64,000 nucleotides of DNA, taken from positions 496,001-560,000 of the forward strand of contig JAFLBI010000001.1 in NCBI GenBank assembly GCA_017303835.1. Direction: 5' to 3'. Each line of letters starts with the position of its first letter. Position 1 is the stretch's first letter. The notes under the pieces were generated by a model. The model did no database searches. It saw only the letters and a list, made by a program, of their open reading frames with translations, and was not told the DNA's origin. Shown piece by piece: positions 44,787 to 54,813 of the stretch. Made by a program: the position numbers and the translations under genes. The DNA comes from Chitinophagales bacterium (GTDB lineage Bacteria; Bacteroidota; Bacteroidia; Chitinophagales; Chitinophagaceae).

Positions 44787-45209
44787 ATGAAGATCGCCAT
44801 TATTAACGGACCCAACCTGAACCTACTCGGCACACGTGAGCCGGAAGTGTATGGTGCTGAAAGTTTTGAGCAATATTTTGCCCAATTGCATAAAGCTTAT
44901 CCTAATCTGAGCTTTAGTTATTTTCAGAGCAATGTGGAGGGAGAGTTGATTAACGAATTACAGCGCGTGGGTTTTGATTATAATGGTATCATCTTTAATC
45001 CAGGTGGATATACCCATACTTCCGTAGCCATTGGCGATGCCATTGCAGCAATTACAGCACCAGTTGTTGAAGTGCATATCAGTAATATCGCTGCGCGTGA
45101 AGATTTTCGAAAAATTTCACATGTGTCTGCTAAGTGTAAAGGCACAATAAGCGGTTTGGGTTTAAAGGGATATGAACTGGCTCTGCAATACCTGATTCAG
45201 GGTAAATAG
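44787..45209 (+). CDS. aroQ: 3-dehydroquinate dehydratase, type II
   Basis: A 140-residue shikimate-pathway enzyme converting 3-dehydroquinate to 3-dehydroshikimate. NGPNLNLLGTREPEVYG (residues 8-24) carries the catalytic Tyr22 and the flexible-lid Arg; QSNVEGELINEL, NPGGYTHTSVAIGDA and EVHISNIAAREDFRKIS hold the remaining active-site residues. Normal length. It is 37 bases after the efflux operon and seven bases before the next gene. Confidence 0.97.
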   Translation: MKIAIINGPNLNLLGTREPEVYGAESFEQYFAQLHKAYPNLSFSYFQSNVEGELINELQRVGFDYNGIIFNPGGYTHTSVAIGDAIAAITAPVVEVHISNIAAREDFRKISHVSAKCKGTISGLGLKGYELALQYLIQGK

Positions 45210-45216
45210 AAAATAC

Positions 45217-46746
45217 ATGCGTGTTTATCAGCGGCGATTAATTTGGCTGATTGGTTTTGTCAGCATAATTAAACTTCTTGTTGCAGGTTCTATGGAACTG
45301 GGCAATGATGAAGTGTATTACTGGACTTATGCATTACAGCCAGATTGGAATCATTTCGATCATCCACCAATGGTGGGCTTGCTGATACGACTCAGTACGT
45401 TTAACCTGCTCTTGGTGAATGATCTTACGATGCGTTTAGGTGCAATAGCTTGCAGCGGCCTTGCTGCTTGGTTATTGTATCGTACAGGTGATAGCATTGC
45501 GCATGAAAGAACAGGATGGTATGCAGCACTCATTTATTTGGCAGCCGTTTACAGCAGTATCATTGCAGGTTTATTCATTATGCCAGATTCACCGCAGGTA
45601 TTGTTCTGGGTATGGGCTTTATACCTGATGGCGCGATTGTTAGAGCAGGATGGAAGGGGTAGCCATTATTGGCTATTACTGGGTCTGGCAATTGGGTTGG
45701 CTACCTTAAGTAAAGTACATGGTTTATATCTCTGGGCTGGTTTTGGATTGTTCATACTGATAAGCAGAAGAAATTGGTTGAAGCATTGGGCTTTGTACGT
45801 CGGTGTTGTAATTACCTTGATGTGCATTGTACCCATTGTGTACTGGAATTATGCGAATGATTTTATCACCTACAAATTTCATTCGGAGCGGGTAACCAAT
45901 ACTTCTTTGCAATGGGATATGCTGTTGCGCGAAATCTTGGGCGAATTAGCTTATCAAAACCCTTTTGTGTTTGTTGCCATTGTCTTGGCTTTATTGCGTA
46001 TCAAACAGTTGAAATATCGGTTTCTTTTCAATGATGTTTGGGTTTGGATACTTTGTATGAGCGTGCCAATGATTGTCTTGTTCTGGGGTGTATCCTTATT
46101 TAATCCTACTTTACCGCATTGGGCAGGTCCGGGATATATACCACTATACCTTCTTGCCGCATTGTATCTGGATAGTATCAGTACCTATGTGTATCCTTTG
46201 TTGATCCGATTGGCAGGGGGCTTAATCGTATTTCTGCTGGCAGTAGCTTTATTGCTGGTGAATTTTGCGCCCATGAATTTTGGTAGTCAGGATTCTGAGA
46301 AATATGGAGAGTATTGTCCCACGCTGGATGTATCGGGTTGGAAGGATTTGGGTAAGCAAGTAAAGCAATTAATGAAGCAGGATATTGATGATGGAAGAAT
46401 GCCTCCCGATGCTGCTTTCTTATCGCATAAATGGTTCCCTGCTGGGCATTTAGAATTTTATGTGTCTAAGCAAATAGGCAAGCCACTAATTGGTGCCGGT
46501 TCATTACAAGACATACACAAGTTTGCCTGGCTGAATCAAACACGGCCGCAACTGAAAATAGGGCAGGATGCTTATTGTATTATACCTTCTAATATGAATC
46601 TCAAGATCATGGATCTATATGGGAAGTATTTCCGGTCTATTGAAATACCTGCAGTGATCAAGCAAATGCGTGGTGGTAAAGCAGTAAGGTATTTTTATGT
46701 GTACCGAATGCATGAATGCATTGCACTTCCGCCGATGGGCTTCTAA
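45217..46746 (+). CDS. Glycosyltransferase family 39 membrane protein (ArnT/PMT-like)
   Basis: A 509-residue polytopic membrane protein with about 10-11 helices. The first loop has GNDEVYYWTYALQP and FDHPPMVGLLIR; the acidic pair at 31-32 and Asp48 match the catalytic loop of GT39/ArnT-type enzymes, which transfer sugars from a polyprenyl-phosphate donor on the outer face of the inner membrane. A soluble C-terminal domain (about 380-509) follows. The acceptor (lipid, protein or polysaccharide) is unknown. It is seven bases after aroQ and abuts the 3' end of tamB exactly, with no terminator between. Confidence 0.9.
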   Translation: MRVYQRRLIWLIGFVSIIKLLVAGSMELGNDEVYYWTYALQPDWNHFDHPPMVGLLIRLSTFNLLLVNDLTMRLGAIACSGLAAWLLYRTGDSIAHERTGWYAALIYLAAVYSSIIAGLFIMPDSPQVLFWVWALYLMARLLEQDGRGSHYWLLLGLAIGLATLSKVHGLYLWAGFGLFILISRRNWLKHWALYVGVVITLMCIVPIVYWNYANDFITYKFHSERVTNTSLQWDMLLREILGELAYQNPFVFVAIVLALLRIKQLKYRFLFNDVWVWILCMSVPMIVLFWGVSLFNPTLPHWAGPGYIPLYLLAALYLDSISTYVYPLLIRLAGGLIVFLLAVALLLVNFAPMNFGSQDSEKYGEYCPTLDVSGWKDLGKQVKQLMKQDIDDGRMPPDAAFLSHKWFPAGHLEFYVSKQIGKPLIGAGSLQDIHKFAWLNQTRPQLKIGQDAYCIIPSNMNLKIMDLYGKYFRSIEIPAVIKQMRGGKAVRYFYVYRMHECIALPPMGF

Positions 46747-49700
46747 TTATTTCTTTGATGCTGCTGTGTCTGTTTTTGCAGGTGTGCCTGCATCTTCGTC
46801 TTCTTCTTTTCTACCAAAAATTTTCTCAAAATCTTTTCTATAAGAGATACTGATACCTTGTCTGTTGGTACGTCCGAAATTGTTGCCATTAACACCCATG
46901 CTGTTTTTACTGAAGACAATCGCACGGAGTTTTTTATCGCGTGAAAGCACAAATTCTACATTGAAATCCGGCAACCATTGTACTTGTCCGTTAGCGATAG
47001 CTGAGCTATTGCCAAGGCTGAAATCGAAGTCGTTGCCAAAAGTTACAATCACATTATCATTAAGCAAACTCTTACCCACTTTGAAATTCACTCGGGTTCT
47101 GTCTAAGGATGAAGTAGCTTGTACATTATTGATCAATGAACCGCTGCTATATACTGAAGTATTCAAATCGAAACGCCAAGATTTGTCGCCGGTGATTTTG
47201 TACAGTAGGTTGGATACGGCTTTGTTCACTTCTTTAGTCAACAACGAAGAGATTGAATTGATTCCTGTTGAAGCTATTAGTGTTTGTCCACCGGGTATAT
47301 TGCTACCGCCTTGTGGTGCAAAACCACCAAATACAATCAGATAGGAGACCTGTTTTAATATTTCGGCTTCGTCTCGCTCAATTCTGTTGATGAATTGCTG
47401 GAAGGAAGGGTCTGTTCTTGCTACACTTCCCTGTGGAAAATCCAGTCGGAACTGGATACTTGGCTGCATGAGTTTATCTCTTAGCTCAGCTACTACAATA
47501 ACATCTGTTCTGGCTCCGCGCATTTTATCGCTGAAGCTGTAGTTCTGGTTGCCTATCAATTCGCCGAGATTAATGTTCTCTGCAATATATCGTGCATCAA
47601 TGTGGAGGTCAGCCAAAAAGGGATCACCATTCCATTCAATATAGTTATTACCATCTCCTGAAAGCAGGAATGGTTTTGTAAAAATGGATTGGAAATTGAA
47701 ATTGTAACTACCTTTTTCAATTGTATACCGGCCCTTCATACTCAGTGGCTCTGTGCTGCCCGCTTTGATTCTCAAGCGACCATTGCCAGTTGCTTTGATG
47801 ACATCACCGGTTAGATCGTCGATGATTACATCAATCTGTACCTTATTGTTAGCAATAATATCTAAGTCAACAGAGAGATTGAATCCGCTACTGCTGTCGC
47901 CTGCGGTCATTTCTGTTCCATATTCTTTGAATACGATAAAATCAGCGTCACCGCTTTCTCTGCTGTATGAGTTCGGGATATAGATATGTGAACTATCGTT
48001 GGCTTCAGCTACCAAAGTCATTTTGGCCGCAGATTCTGGTCCCTTTAGGTTCATGGTGGCTTTACCAATTGCCCTTCCATAGAAATTTTCATTGTCTTTC
48101 AACTTGGTGTCAATCAAGAGCAGTTTTTCTGTTGACATATCAAAGTCGAAAGTCATGTTGCTAAAGCCTTTCTCATAAAGCTTGCCTTTTACCAGGCCTT
48201 TGTTGAGGTACTTATCTTTTATTTCAATTTCACCAATGTTGATGCCATCTTCTTCAAACTTTATTTCGGCTGAGTCAATGGTATAATACACTTGTGTATA
48301 ATTCACCAATAGCCCGGCATTGCGCAAACTGATTTTACCGAGAAGATCAGGCTTTTCCGGATTACCTTTTATTTGTAACTGTCCGCTGGCACATCCCTTG
48401 ATGTCTGTAAACAAATCTGAAAGGAACAGGTCAACCAGATCAATTTTGGAATTGTAAAGGTCAATGGTGGTATTCAGTGGGGTAATAGAGTCTTTTGTGT
48501 TATAACTGCCTTTGCTGTTAAAAGAATAGCCTTCGTTTGGCGATTGAATATTCCACTTGATTTCTCCACTTTTACTGCTGTAGAAGGCCTGTACATTTAC
48601 TAATCCCAATGAGTCATCATTGAATCGGAACTGTTCTGCCTTCAGTTGTGCATCCGCTGTGAAATCTCCAAAGAAATCGCCCAGTCTGATATCGCCGCTT
48701 GTTTCACCTTCCAGTCTTGGATCTTTTAGGAAAAGCTGAGTGATATCGCCCAATACCACTTTATTGAGCTTCATGACGAGGTTGTTGGTATTGCCGCCAT
48801 CTTCTTCCTCTGTCTCAACACTGATCTCTTGAAATCCTTGCGTGAATTTTACATTCTTGGCATCCACAAAATTCTTCCGTACTACCAACTCGCCATCTTT
48901 TTCAATTTTCCATTTCTTCTCGTTCAATACAAAACTGGATGGGTTGAAGTGTAGCCTGAAACCGTCTTCTAATGTGTAAACATCACCAAATAAATCGGCT
49001 TCATTTAATGCGTTGATGCCGCTTGTTTTGATATGAATATTGGATTTGTCATTTGCTGAATTGAGTAGAATAGAGGCTTGTGGAATGGTTAAACTATCGC
49101 CTATCTGAGCTTCCTTGATATCGATTTTCAGGTTGAGCGATTTGTAATTGCCGCTTCCATTAATGCTGGCATTATACAAAGCGTATTGGTCATATTTCAC
49201 CACTGGTATATCTCCGAGAAGATAAAAGCTGCCTGTGTCTGATGTATTAACTGCACCTACAATATTCAAGTAATTCAGGCCAGATAGTTTTTTATCAATG
49301 ATAGGTGCATACTTTTCGAAAACACCAGTTTTAATGGCAACAATAAAATTCTGAGAAGCTGGTTTCTTTGCAGGGCGTGGAATTAAAGAAGGAAAGTAGT
49401 TATGGAAGAATGCCTGTAAACTATTTGGCAGATCAAGTATTTTATACTGCTCGCCGGTTACAATAACGGAGAATTCATTGCTTCTTAATACAAGAAAGCG
49501 TTTGCCTTGCTCATAAATTGATTGAAGTGAAGCAGAGTCGAAAGCCAGTTTTTCACCCTCATACGTAAGATTGGCGTTTAAGATTTTGGCCGTACCAAGG
49601 AACTGATCAATATCATTACCAGTAAAGTTGACGTCCAAAAGCCCCGACAAACCAAATTTATCATTGGTGAATTTCAATTGTTGAAAGTCTGCATTGGCAA

Positions 49701-51528
49701 TATCACCAAGAATGTTGAAGCGTGGGTCTGGCTTTGATAAATCAACTTCTACAATACTGGTAAAGTCGAAATTTGGATCATCAATCTTTAATTCGCCATT
49801 AAAATATTTCTTTTGAAAAGTACCATTGGTAGTGATATTGGAATAGGTGTATCCATTAAATTCTAAAGAGTTGAAATTGCCATCAATGCTGGTGCGAAGC
49901 TTGTCCAGCATAAAACTGCTGCCGTTGATCTTTCCATTGAAGTCGATAATGCCTAATTGCGGAACGGCAACAAATTTTCCTAGGTTGAATTTTTTGGTAT
50001 TCAAGCTGCCCGTATAAACAGGTTCTCCTTTCGCAGGAAGTTTGAGACTAAGATTGGCGCTTAAGCTACCGAGTTGCGTACTGAGCAATCCATTTGTAGT
50101 AAAGTCGGAAATCGTTCCCTTGAAATTGCCACGAAATATCACATTGCCCAAAGCTGCCAAATCTGGGTTGCTTAGTTTTTTTAAATCAGGTACAATAACA
50201 GTGAGGTCTCTTTGGTTAGTTTGTACTGTACCATTATTAAAAGTGATTAGTGTTTTATTGATATCGGGAAGGCCTTTCATCAACAGTTGTCCGTTGATGG
50301 TGCTACTGCCTGCGCGTAAAGCCAGCTGATCAACTGAAAAATCTTCCACAGTGCCCAGGAACTTGCCGCTGACATTTGCGCGCTTATTCCAGTTTTTGAC
50401 TTCAGGCGCAAAAAAAGCAATATCATCGCTATGTACATCGGCATTGATGAAGCGAGCTTCCATAGTAACTTTTGCGATGTAATCATTGAAGTCTTTATTG
50501 AAGTCCTGATACTTCATCGCATAATAGTTACCCAGTCTGCTTTTATTCGTTTGCAGGTCAAGATTGGCAAACTCCATAATTTGAGGAGTAAGCCTGAACT
50601 TGGTTTTCAGCTTCCTTAATTCAAAGCCACTTTTTTCTTTAGCACTGAGCGTGATGTCTGCGCGTATGGTATCCTGCTGGAAACTGAAATTTTTGAAAGT
50701 AGCGTTCAACATGGAAATACGCAAGTGTTCACCATCAAAGCCCTTGTCAGCAGCTTCCAGATTAGCATCTTCAATAAAGTAGCCATTCTTGAGGCTGATT
50801 TTTTTTGCCTGCACATAAATTCCGGCATCATTAAAATATAATCCTTCGTTCTTTTTCTTCTTTCTTCTTAGCGAGTCTGGGCGTAGACCGTCAAAATCTG
50901 CCAGACTAAATCCTGGTCTGTCAAGCATCACTTCATCCAGTACAAAAATGCCTTTGTTGAAATCAACAGATTCCATGTCGGCCAAAAGACCCATGACTTT
51001 TAGTTGCATGCGCTGGCCAACCCAGAGATCATTTTGTAAGAAGCGTACATTTTTCAGGTCAATTTTCTTCAGGTCTAGTTGCAGGCCTTTTTGTTTGGAT
51101 GGAGTGGGCTTTGGCTTGCTGGTATCGCTGCTGCTAAAATGATCTTCAATAAATGCGTAGTTCCAGACGGAGTCTTTACGTTGTAATTTGATAACTGCAT
51201 CTTCTAATCCAACAAACTTGATGGTTGCTTCATCTTTTAGAAAGAACCAGTCGGTAATGCGCAGCCTAAAATGCCCGGCATAAAGCAGGGTGTCTTTTTG
51301 TAGGTCACGAATCATGATGCCTTGCAAATCGGCACGGTTAAAGAGCGAAAAAGCCACTTTTTTAATACTGACTTCTGTTTTAAGCTCTTTGGCTAGTTTA
51401 TTGGTAGCGATACCAACGAGCCAATTCTGAACAGGTGTTGTTTGTAGCGCCAGAAATATCAGCAGTATCAGGCTGATAAGAATAAAAATGATGCGTCTGC
51501 TTATTTTCAGAAAACGGTTCAGGATCCC
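46747..51528 (-). CDS. tamB: Translocation and assembly module protein TamB (no in-frame ATG)
   Basis: A protein of about 1590 residues with a C-terminal TamB (DUF490) domain (last 350 residues; e.g. VGKSLLNDNVIVTFGNDFD) and a long beta-helical AsmA-like middle. It should span the periplasm and work with a BamA/TamA-type partner in moving lipids or proteins to the outer membrane. The 5' end is odd. The only canonical in-frame start is the GTG at 51355-51357, but coding continues upstream of it through a clear membrane anchor (RRIIFILISLILLIFLALQ, about 51440-51500) to an in-frame stop at 51550-51552. I therefore set the start at the ATC at 51528 (ATC CTG AAC CGT), which would give a normal-looking N-terminus, as a near-cognate or mutated start. 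A one-base slip in the C4 run at 51536-51539 could instead join a TTG at 51551-51553. Confidence 0.85.
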   Translation of the reverse strand, partial: GILNRFLKISRRIIFILISLILLIFLALQTTPVQNWLVGIATNKLAKELKTEVSIKKVAFSLFNRADLQGIMIRDLQKDTLLYAGHFRLRITDWFFLKDEATIKFVGLEDAVIKLQRKDSVWNYAFIEDHFSSSDTSKPKPTPSKQKGLQLDLKKIDLKNVRFLQNDLWVGQRMQLKVMGLLADMESVDFNKGIFVLDEVMLDRPGFSLADFDGLRPDSLRRKKKKNEGLYFNDAGIYVQAKKISLKNGYFIEDANLEAADKGFDGEHLRISMLNATFKNFSFQQDTIRADITLSAKEKSGFELRKLKTKFRLTPQIMEFANLDLQTNKSRLGNYYAMKYQDFNKDFNDYIAKVTMEARFINADVHSDDIAFFAPEVKNWNKRANVSGKFLGTVEDFSVDQLALRAGSSTINGQLLMKGLPDINKTLITFNNGTVQTNQRDLTVIVPDLKKLSNPDLAALGNVIFRGNFKGTISDFTTNGLLSTQLGSLSANLSLKLPAKGEPVYTGSLNTKKFNLGKFVAVPQLGIIDFNGKINGSSFMLDKLRTSIDGNFNSLEFNGYTYSNITTNGTFQKKYFNGELKIDDPNFDFTSIVEVDLSKPDPRFNILGDIANADFQQLKFTNDKFGLSGLLDVNFTGNDIDQFLGTAKILNANLTYEGEKLAFDSASLQSIYEQGKRFLVLRSNEFSVIVTGEQYKILDLPNSLQAFFHNYFPSLIPRPAKKPASQNFIVAIKTGVFEKYAPIIDKKLSGLNYLNIVGAVNTSDTGSFYLLGDIPVVKYDQYALYNASINGSGNYKSLNLKIDIKEAQIGDSLTIPQASILLNSANDKSNIHIKTSGINALNEADLFGDVYTLEDGFRLHFNPSSFVLNEKKWKIEKDGELVVRKNFVDAKNVKFTQGFQEISVETEEEDGGNTNNLVMKLNKVVLGDITQLFLKDPRLEGETSGDIRLGDFFGDFTADAQLKAEQFRFNDDSLGLVNVQAFYSSKSGEIKWNIQSPNEGYSFNSKGSYNTKDSITPLNTTIDLYNSKIDLVDLFLSDLFTDIKGCASGQLQIKGNPEKPDLLGKISLRNAGLLVNYTQVYYTIDSAEIKFEEDGINIGEIEIKDKYLNKGLVKGKLYEKGFSNMTFDFDMSTEKLLLIDTKLKDNENFYGRAIGKATMNLKGPESAAKMTLVAEANDSSHIYIPNSYSRESGDADFIVFKEYGTEMTAGDSSSGFNLSVDLDIIANNKVQIDVIIDDLTGDVIKATGNGRLRIKAGSTEPLSMKGRYTIEKGSYNFNFQSIFTKPFLLSGDGNNYIEWNGDPFLADLHIDARYIAENINLGELIGNQNYSFSDKMRGARTDVIVVAELRDKLMQPSIQFRLDFPQGSVARTDPSFQQFINRIERDEAEILKQVSYLIVFGGFAPQGGSNIPGGQTLIASTGINSISSLLTKEVNKAVSNLLYKITGDKSWRFDLNTSVYSSGSLINNVQATSSLDRTRVNFKVGKSLLNDNVIVTFGNDFDFSLGNSSAIANGQVQWLPDFNVEFVLSRDKKLRAIVFSKNSMGVNGNNFGRTNRQGISISYRKDFEKIFGRKEEDEDAGTPAKTDTAASKK

Positions 51529-51649
51529 GGCTTTAGGGGTTAAAAATACTCAATCGGTTTGCTTAAGGCAAATTCAATACCAAAGATGCTTTTCCCACAG
51601 TAAAATCAGCCGGCTTACACGTTAAACAGCGAAATTTTAACAGCCCGGG

Positions 51650-52192
51650 TCAGGGTTTTTGTTGAAACTGTGCCTGCATTTGCTGGAGATAGGCATCGCT
51701 GCCTCCTTTAGGTATACTCAGGCTTTTCCAATCCTTGTCCCGAATGATTTTGCCGATATACAGTATCTGGCCAATATGATAGGGGTAATGTGCCAGCTGA
51801 CGCAGTATTACGTCATATACCAGATGCGGTTCTGCACGAATGGTGACTGTTTTCATCAAATCCGCCTCTTGCAGGCTTTCCAGTGTATTGAAAACAACCT
51901 GCCAGCCTGTATTCCAGAAACTCAGCAGATCAGCTTTGGTGCAGTCCATGGCCTCAAATTCAGCATCGCGCTTGCGCCAGGATTTCTCGCCATCCTCCGT
52001 TAGGAAATTGGTCCAGCGACTCATCATATTGCCATACATGTGCTGTATGATAATCGCAATACTATTGCTTTCAGGTGAGGGACGGAAAAAGAAGTCTGCA
52101 TCTGCTAACTGATCAAATGTTTTGTCGCCAAGCTCTTTATACGCTTTAAATCGTTTAATGCTATCCTTGAGAAAACCTTGTGCAAGTGTCAT
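51650..52192 (-). CDS. DUF1572 / DinB-like protein
   Basis: A 180-residue protein started at the ATG at 52190-52192 (MTLAQGFLKDSIKRF); extending upstream would overlap the previous gene. It belongs to the DUF1572 branch of the DinB/YfiT four-helix fold: His51 (IIQHMYGN), His135 and His139 (LAHYPYHIGQI) form the metal-binding triad. Relatives include thiol transferases, but the substrate is unknown. It sits ten bases downstream of the gamma-glutamyltransferase gene, so a shared thiol/glutathione-type role is conceivable. Confidence 0.9.
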   Translation of the reverse strand: MTLAQGFLKDSIKRFKAYKELGDKTFDQLADADFFFRPSPESNSIAIIIQHMYGNMMSRWTNFLTEDGEKSWRKRDAEFEAMDCTKADLLSFWNTGWQVVFNTLESLQEADLMKTVTIRAEPHLVYDVILRQLAHYPYHIGQILYIGKIIRDKDWKSLSIPKGGSDAYLQQMQAQFQQKP

Positions 52193-52202
52193 AGTCAAAT
52201 TT

Positions 52203-53924
52203 TTAATAGCCGGCAACACTGTCATCGCCACGTTTGTCGGCTGCTGTTTCTTTTTTTCCATTAACAACTTTAATTACTTCTGTTCTGCCAATAGCACTTC
52301 GCTCTACAAGCTTGTAACCCATTGCTGTTAATGCAGCCCTTGTTGCTTCAGGAAAATCTCTTTCAACATAGACTTCATCTGGTAACCATTGGTGGTGGAA
52401 CTTGGGTTTGTTCACCGCATCCAATGCACTCATGTTGAAATCAATGATGTTTAATATGGTTTGGTAAACCGATGTTGGGATAGTGGTGCCACCAGGAGTA
52501 CCTACAACGATTAGTGGCTTGCCGTCTTTTACCACAAGACTTGGCGTCATGGAGCTAAGCATTCTTTTACCTGGAGCGATGGCATTTGCTTCTCCACCAA
52601 CAGCACCATACATGTTGGGAACGCCCGGTTTTATGCTAAAATCATCCATTTCATTATTGAGGATAAAGCCAGCGCCACCTACCACAGTTCTGGAACCATA
52701 GCCGCCATTGAGCGTAGTGGTTACTGCAACCATATTACCATCCTTATCCATCACGCTGAGGTGTGTGGTTTCTTCACTTTGTGGAGCGAAGCCTGCTTTT
52801 ACCTGGCTGCTCACACCAGCTTTATCAGGTGTGTAGTCTTTCATGCGTTCAGCTACATAGGCATCACTAATCAGGGTTTTTACAGGTACTTTCCAGAAAT
52901 CAGGATCGCCCATGTGTTCTGCTCTGTCGGCATAAGCTCTTCGTTCAGCTTCAATCATGAGCTGTACAGTTTTTGGATGATGGAAGCCCCAATCGCTCAG
53001 CGGATAATTTTGCACCATTTTCATCATTTGTGCCAACAGAATTCCACCGCTGCTGGGTGGTGCAAAACTGATTATTTGATGTCCCTTGTAGTCGAAGCTG
53101 ATTGGGGTGCGCAATTTGGCTTTGTAATTCTTCAAGTCGTCTAAGCTAATCAGGCCTTTACCTCGTTCCATTTCTGCAACAATGAGTTCTGCTGTCTGAC
53201 CTTCATAAAAGCCCTTGGCGCCCAATAACTGAATACGACGCAGTGTTGCAGCCAATTCTTTTTGTACCAAGGTATCGCCAGCTCTCCAACGCATATTTGG
53301 CTTAACAAAAGCGGTGGGCTTGGTGCTGTTTTTTAAGAATGCATCTCTGGTTGTATTTAGGCTATTCGCTTCCCGATCTGAAAGTACAAATCCAAATTCT
53401 GCAAGATCAATCGCAGGTTGAATGAGGTTTTCCCATTTCAATTTGGCATGTGCCATGGTGGCTTCTAATCCGGCAACTGTGCCCGGTATACCGGAAGCTA
53501 AATGACCGTTTTGAGAGAGATTGATTTGTGCATTGCCGTTAGCATCTAAATACATATCTCTATGGGCTTTGCCGGGCGCAGCTTCGCGATAATCAATACC
53601 AACCAGTTCTCCATTGGCTTTTCGCGCAAGCAGAAAACCACCACCGCCAATATTACCAGCACCGGGATACACAACTGCCAGTGCCCATTGTGTAGCAATT
53701 GCCGCATCAAAAGCATTGCCACCCATGCGCATGATCTCTGCACCCACTTTACTTGCAATAGGATGCGCGCTACTGACAGCCGCTTTGCTGTACACGGCTG
53801 ATTTGACAATCTCGTATTTGTAGGGGTCAACCGGACCACCGGGATAAGCAAAACGGAATTTATCCTGTGCGTTGCTGCTGATGATAGCCAGGAGCAGTAA
53901 AAGCTGAAGCGAAAATCTTTTCAT
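52203..53924 (-). CDS. ggt: Gamma-glutamyltransferase (gamma-glutamyltranspeptidase)
   Basis: A 573-residue secreted Ntn-hydrolase precursor with a signal peptide (MKRFSLQLLLLLAIISSNAQ), which fixes the start at 53922-53924. Self-cleavage before the nucleophilic Thr (near residue 386, TTHLSVMDKDGN) yields large and small subunits. GGYGSRTVVGGAGFILNNEMDDFS and SMTPSLV are conserved substrate-binding parts. It removes or transfers gamma-glutamyl groups from glutathione or similar peptides in the periplasm. It forms a two-gene unit with the DinB-like gene. Confidence 0.96.
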   Translation of the reverse strand: MKRFSLQLLLLLAIISSNAQDKFRFAYPGGPVDPYKYEIVKSAVYSKAAVSSAHPIASKVGAEIMRMGGNAFDAAIATQWALAVVYPGAGNIGGGGFLLARKANGELVGIDYREAAPGKAHRDMYLDANGNAQINLSQNGHLASGIPGTVAGLEATMAHAKLKWENLIQPAIDLAEFGFVLSDREANSLNTTRDAFLKNSTKPTAFVKPNMRWRAGDTLVQKELAATLRRIQLLGAKGFYEGQTAELIVAEMERGKGLISLDDLKNYKAKLRTPISFDYKGHQIISFAPPSSGGILLAQMMKMVQNYPLSDWGFHHPKTVQLMIEAERRAYADRAEHMGDPDFWKVPVKTLISDAYVAERMKDYTPDKAGVSSQVKAGFAPQSEETTHLSVMDKDGNMVAVTTTLNGGYGSRTVVGGAGFILNNEMDDFSIKPGVPNMYGAVGGEANAIAPGKRMLSSMTPSLVVKDGKPLIVVGTPGGTTIPTSVYQTILNIIDFNMSALDAVNKPKFHHQWLPDEVYVERDFPEATRAALTAMGYKLVERSAIGRTEVIKVVNGKKETAADKRGDDSVAGY

Positions 53925-54047
53925 GGAAAGCGATTGATCTTGCCAAGATAGCAATTCAATAGAAGAAAATGTGGTTTCGCAAACCATTGGCAGAGAAAAT
54001 ACGTATCTCCATTGTCAACCTTTATTGGTTAACAGCAGCTTGGGGTA

Positions 54048-54074
54048 GTGCCTGGATGATATCCGGGCACTTTT
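54048..54074 (+). terminator. Orphan plus-strand intrinsic terminator
   Basis: Ten-base stem with one G-U pair (54048-54057 with 54061-54070), three-base loop, followed by TTTTATT on the plus strand. On the minus strand the hairpin is followed by ACTACCCC, so it does not serve the SIMPL gene well. No plus-strand gene ends here, which makes its purpose unclear. Confidence 0.55.
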
Positions 54075-54747
54075 ATTGTAACTGGAATTTTACACGTAAT
54101 CTGCTCGTGATCTGTATGCGCTGCAAATCAATGATGTTTTCTGTATTGCTTTCAGATTTTCTAAGGCGCATATTCATTTGCGCATCTTTAGCAAACAATG
54201 TATCGGATTGAACAGGTTCTTCTATAATGCTTAAAACACTACCTAATTGCTGGCCACCAATGGTTGCAAGTTTGGCGGCTTTTTGCCGGGCGTTTTCCAA
54301 AGCGCGCATACTCAAAATACTGCGTACAATGGGTGCCTCATAATGTTCTAATCTATCCATGCGTACATTTTGTATGCCCAGGTTGTCCAATAAGTTGAGT
54401 GTAGAAACAAGGGTTTTACTATCGTATAGTTTCAGCATGTATTCTCTTGGAGAGCCATCATTCTTTTTTAATGCGTACTGGCGGATATTATTGAGCTGGT
54501 CCTGAATGGATAATTGTATCTCTGGATCAACGCCAATACTTCTTAGTCCGCTAATGACCTTGAGCTCTATTTCTTCTAATTGGACTTTTGTTCTGCTTTC
54601 TTTTTCGGTTATACCAAAGCGCAGATAAATCTGGTTGGGTAGCACAAGTGAATCAGCGCTTCCGGTTACTTCAATGAAAGCATTGCTTTGTGAAAAAGCA
54701 GTAATCGTTAGCAAAAAGCCATAGACCAGCAGCAGAATTGGTTTCAT
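54073..54747 (-). CDS. SIMPL-domain (DUF541) periplasmic protein
   Basis: A 224-residue protein with signal peptide (MKPILLLVYGFLLTITAFSQ) and a single SIMPL domain (about 25-220; IEVTGSADSLVLPNQIYLRFGITEKE, then ENARQKAAKLATIGGQQLGSVLSIIEEP). The family forms periplasmic beta/alpha oligomers of unclear function, linked to stress in E. coli YggE. It stands alone on the minus strand. Confidence 0.9.
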   Translation of the reverse strand: MKPILLLVYGFLLTITAFSQSNAFIEVTGSADSLVLPNQIYLRFGITEKESRTKVQLEEIELKVISGLRSIGVDPEIQLSIQDQLNNIRQYALKKNDGSPREYMLKLYDSKTLVSTLNLLDNLGIQNVRMDRLEHYEAPIVRSILSMRALENARQKAAKLATIGGQQLGSVLSIIEEPVQSDTLFAKDAQMNMRLRKSESNTENIIDLQRIQITSRLRVKFQLQ

Positions 54748-54813
54748 GGATTGGTAATTGCATTCCGAAGATACAGGAATTGATCACTAAGCGCGTATAA
54801 AAAAGGACGAATA

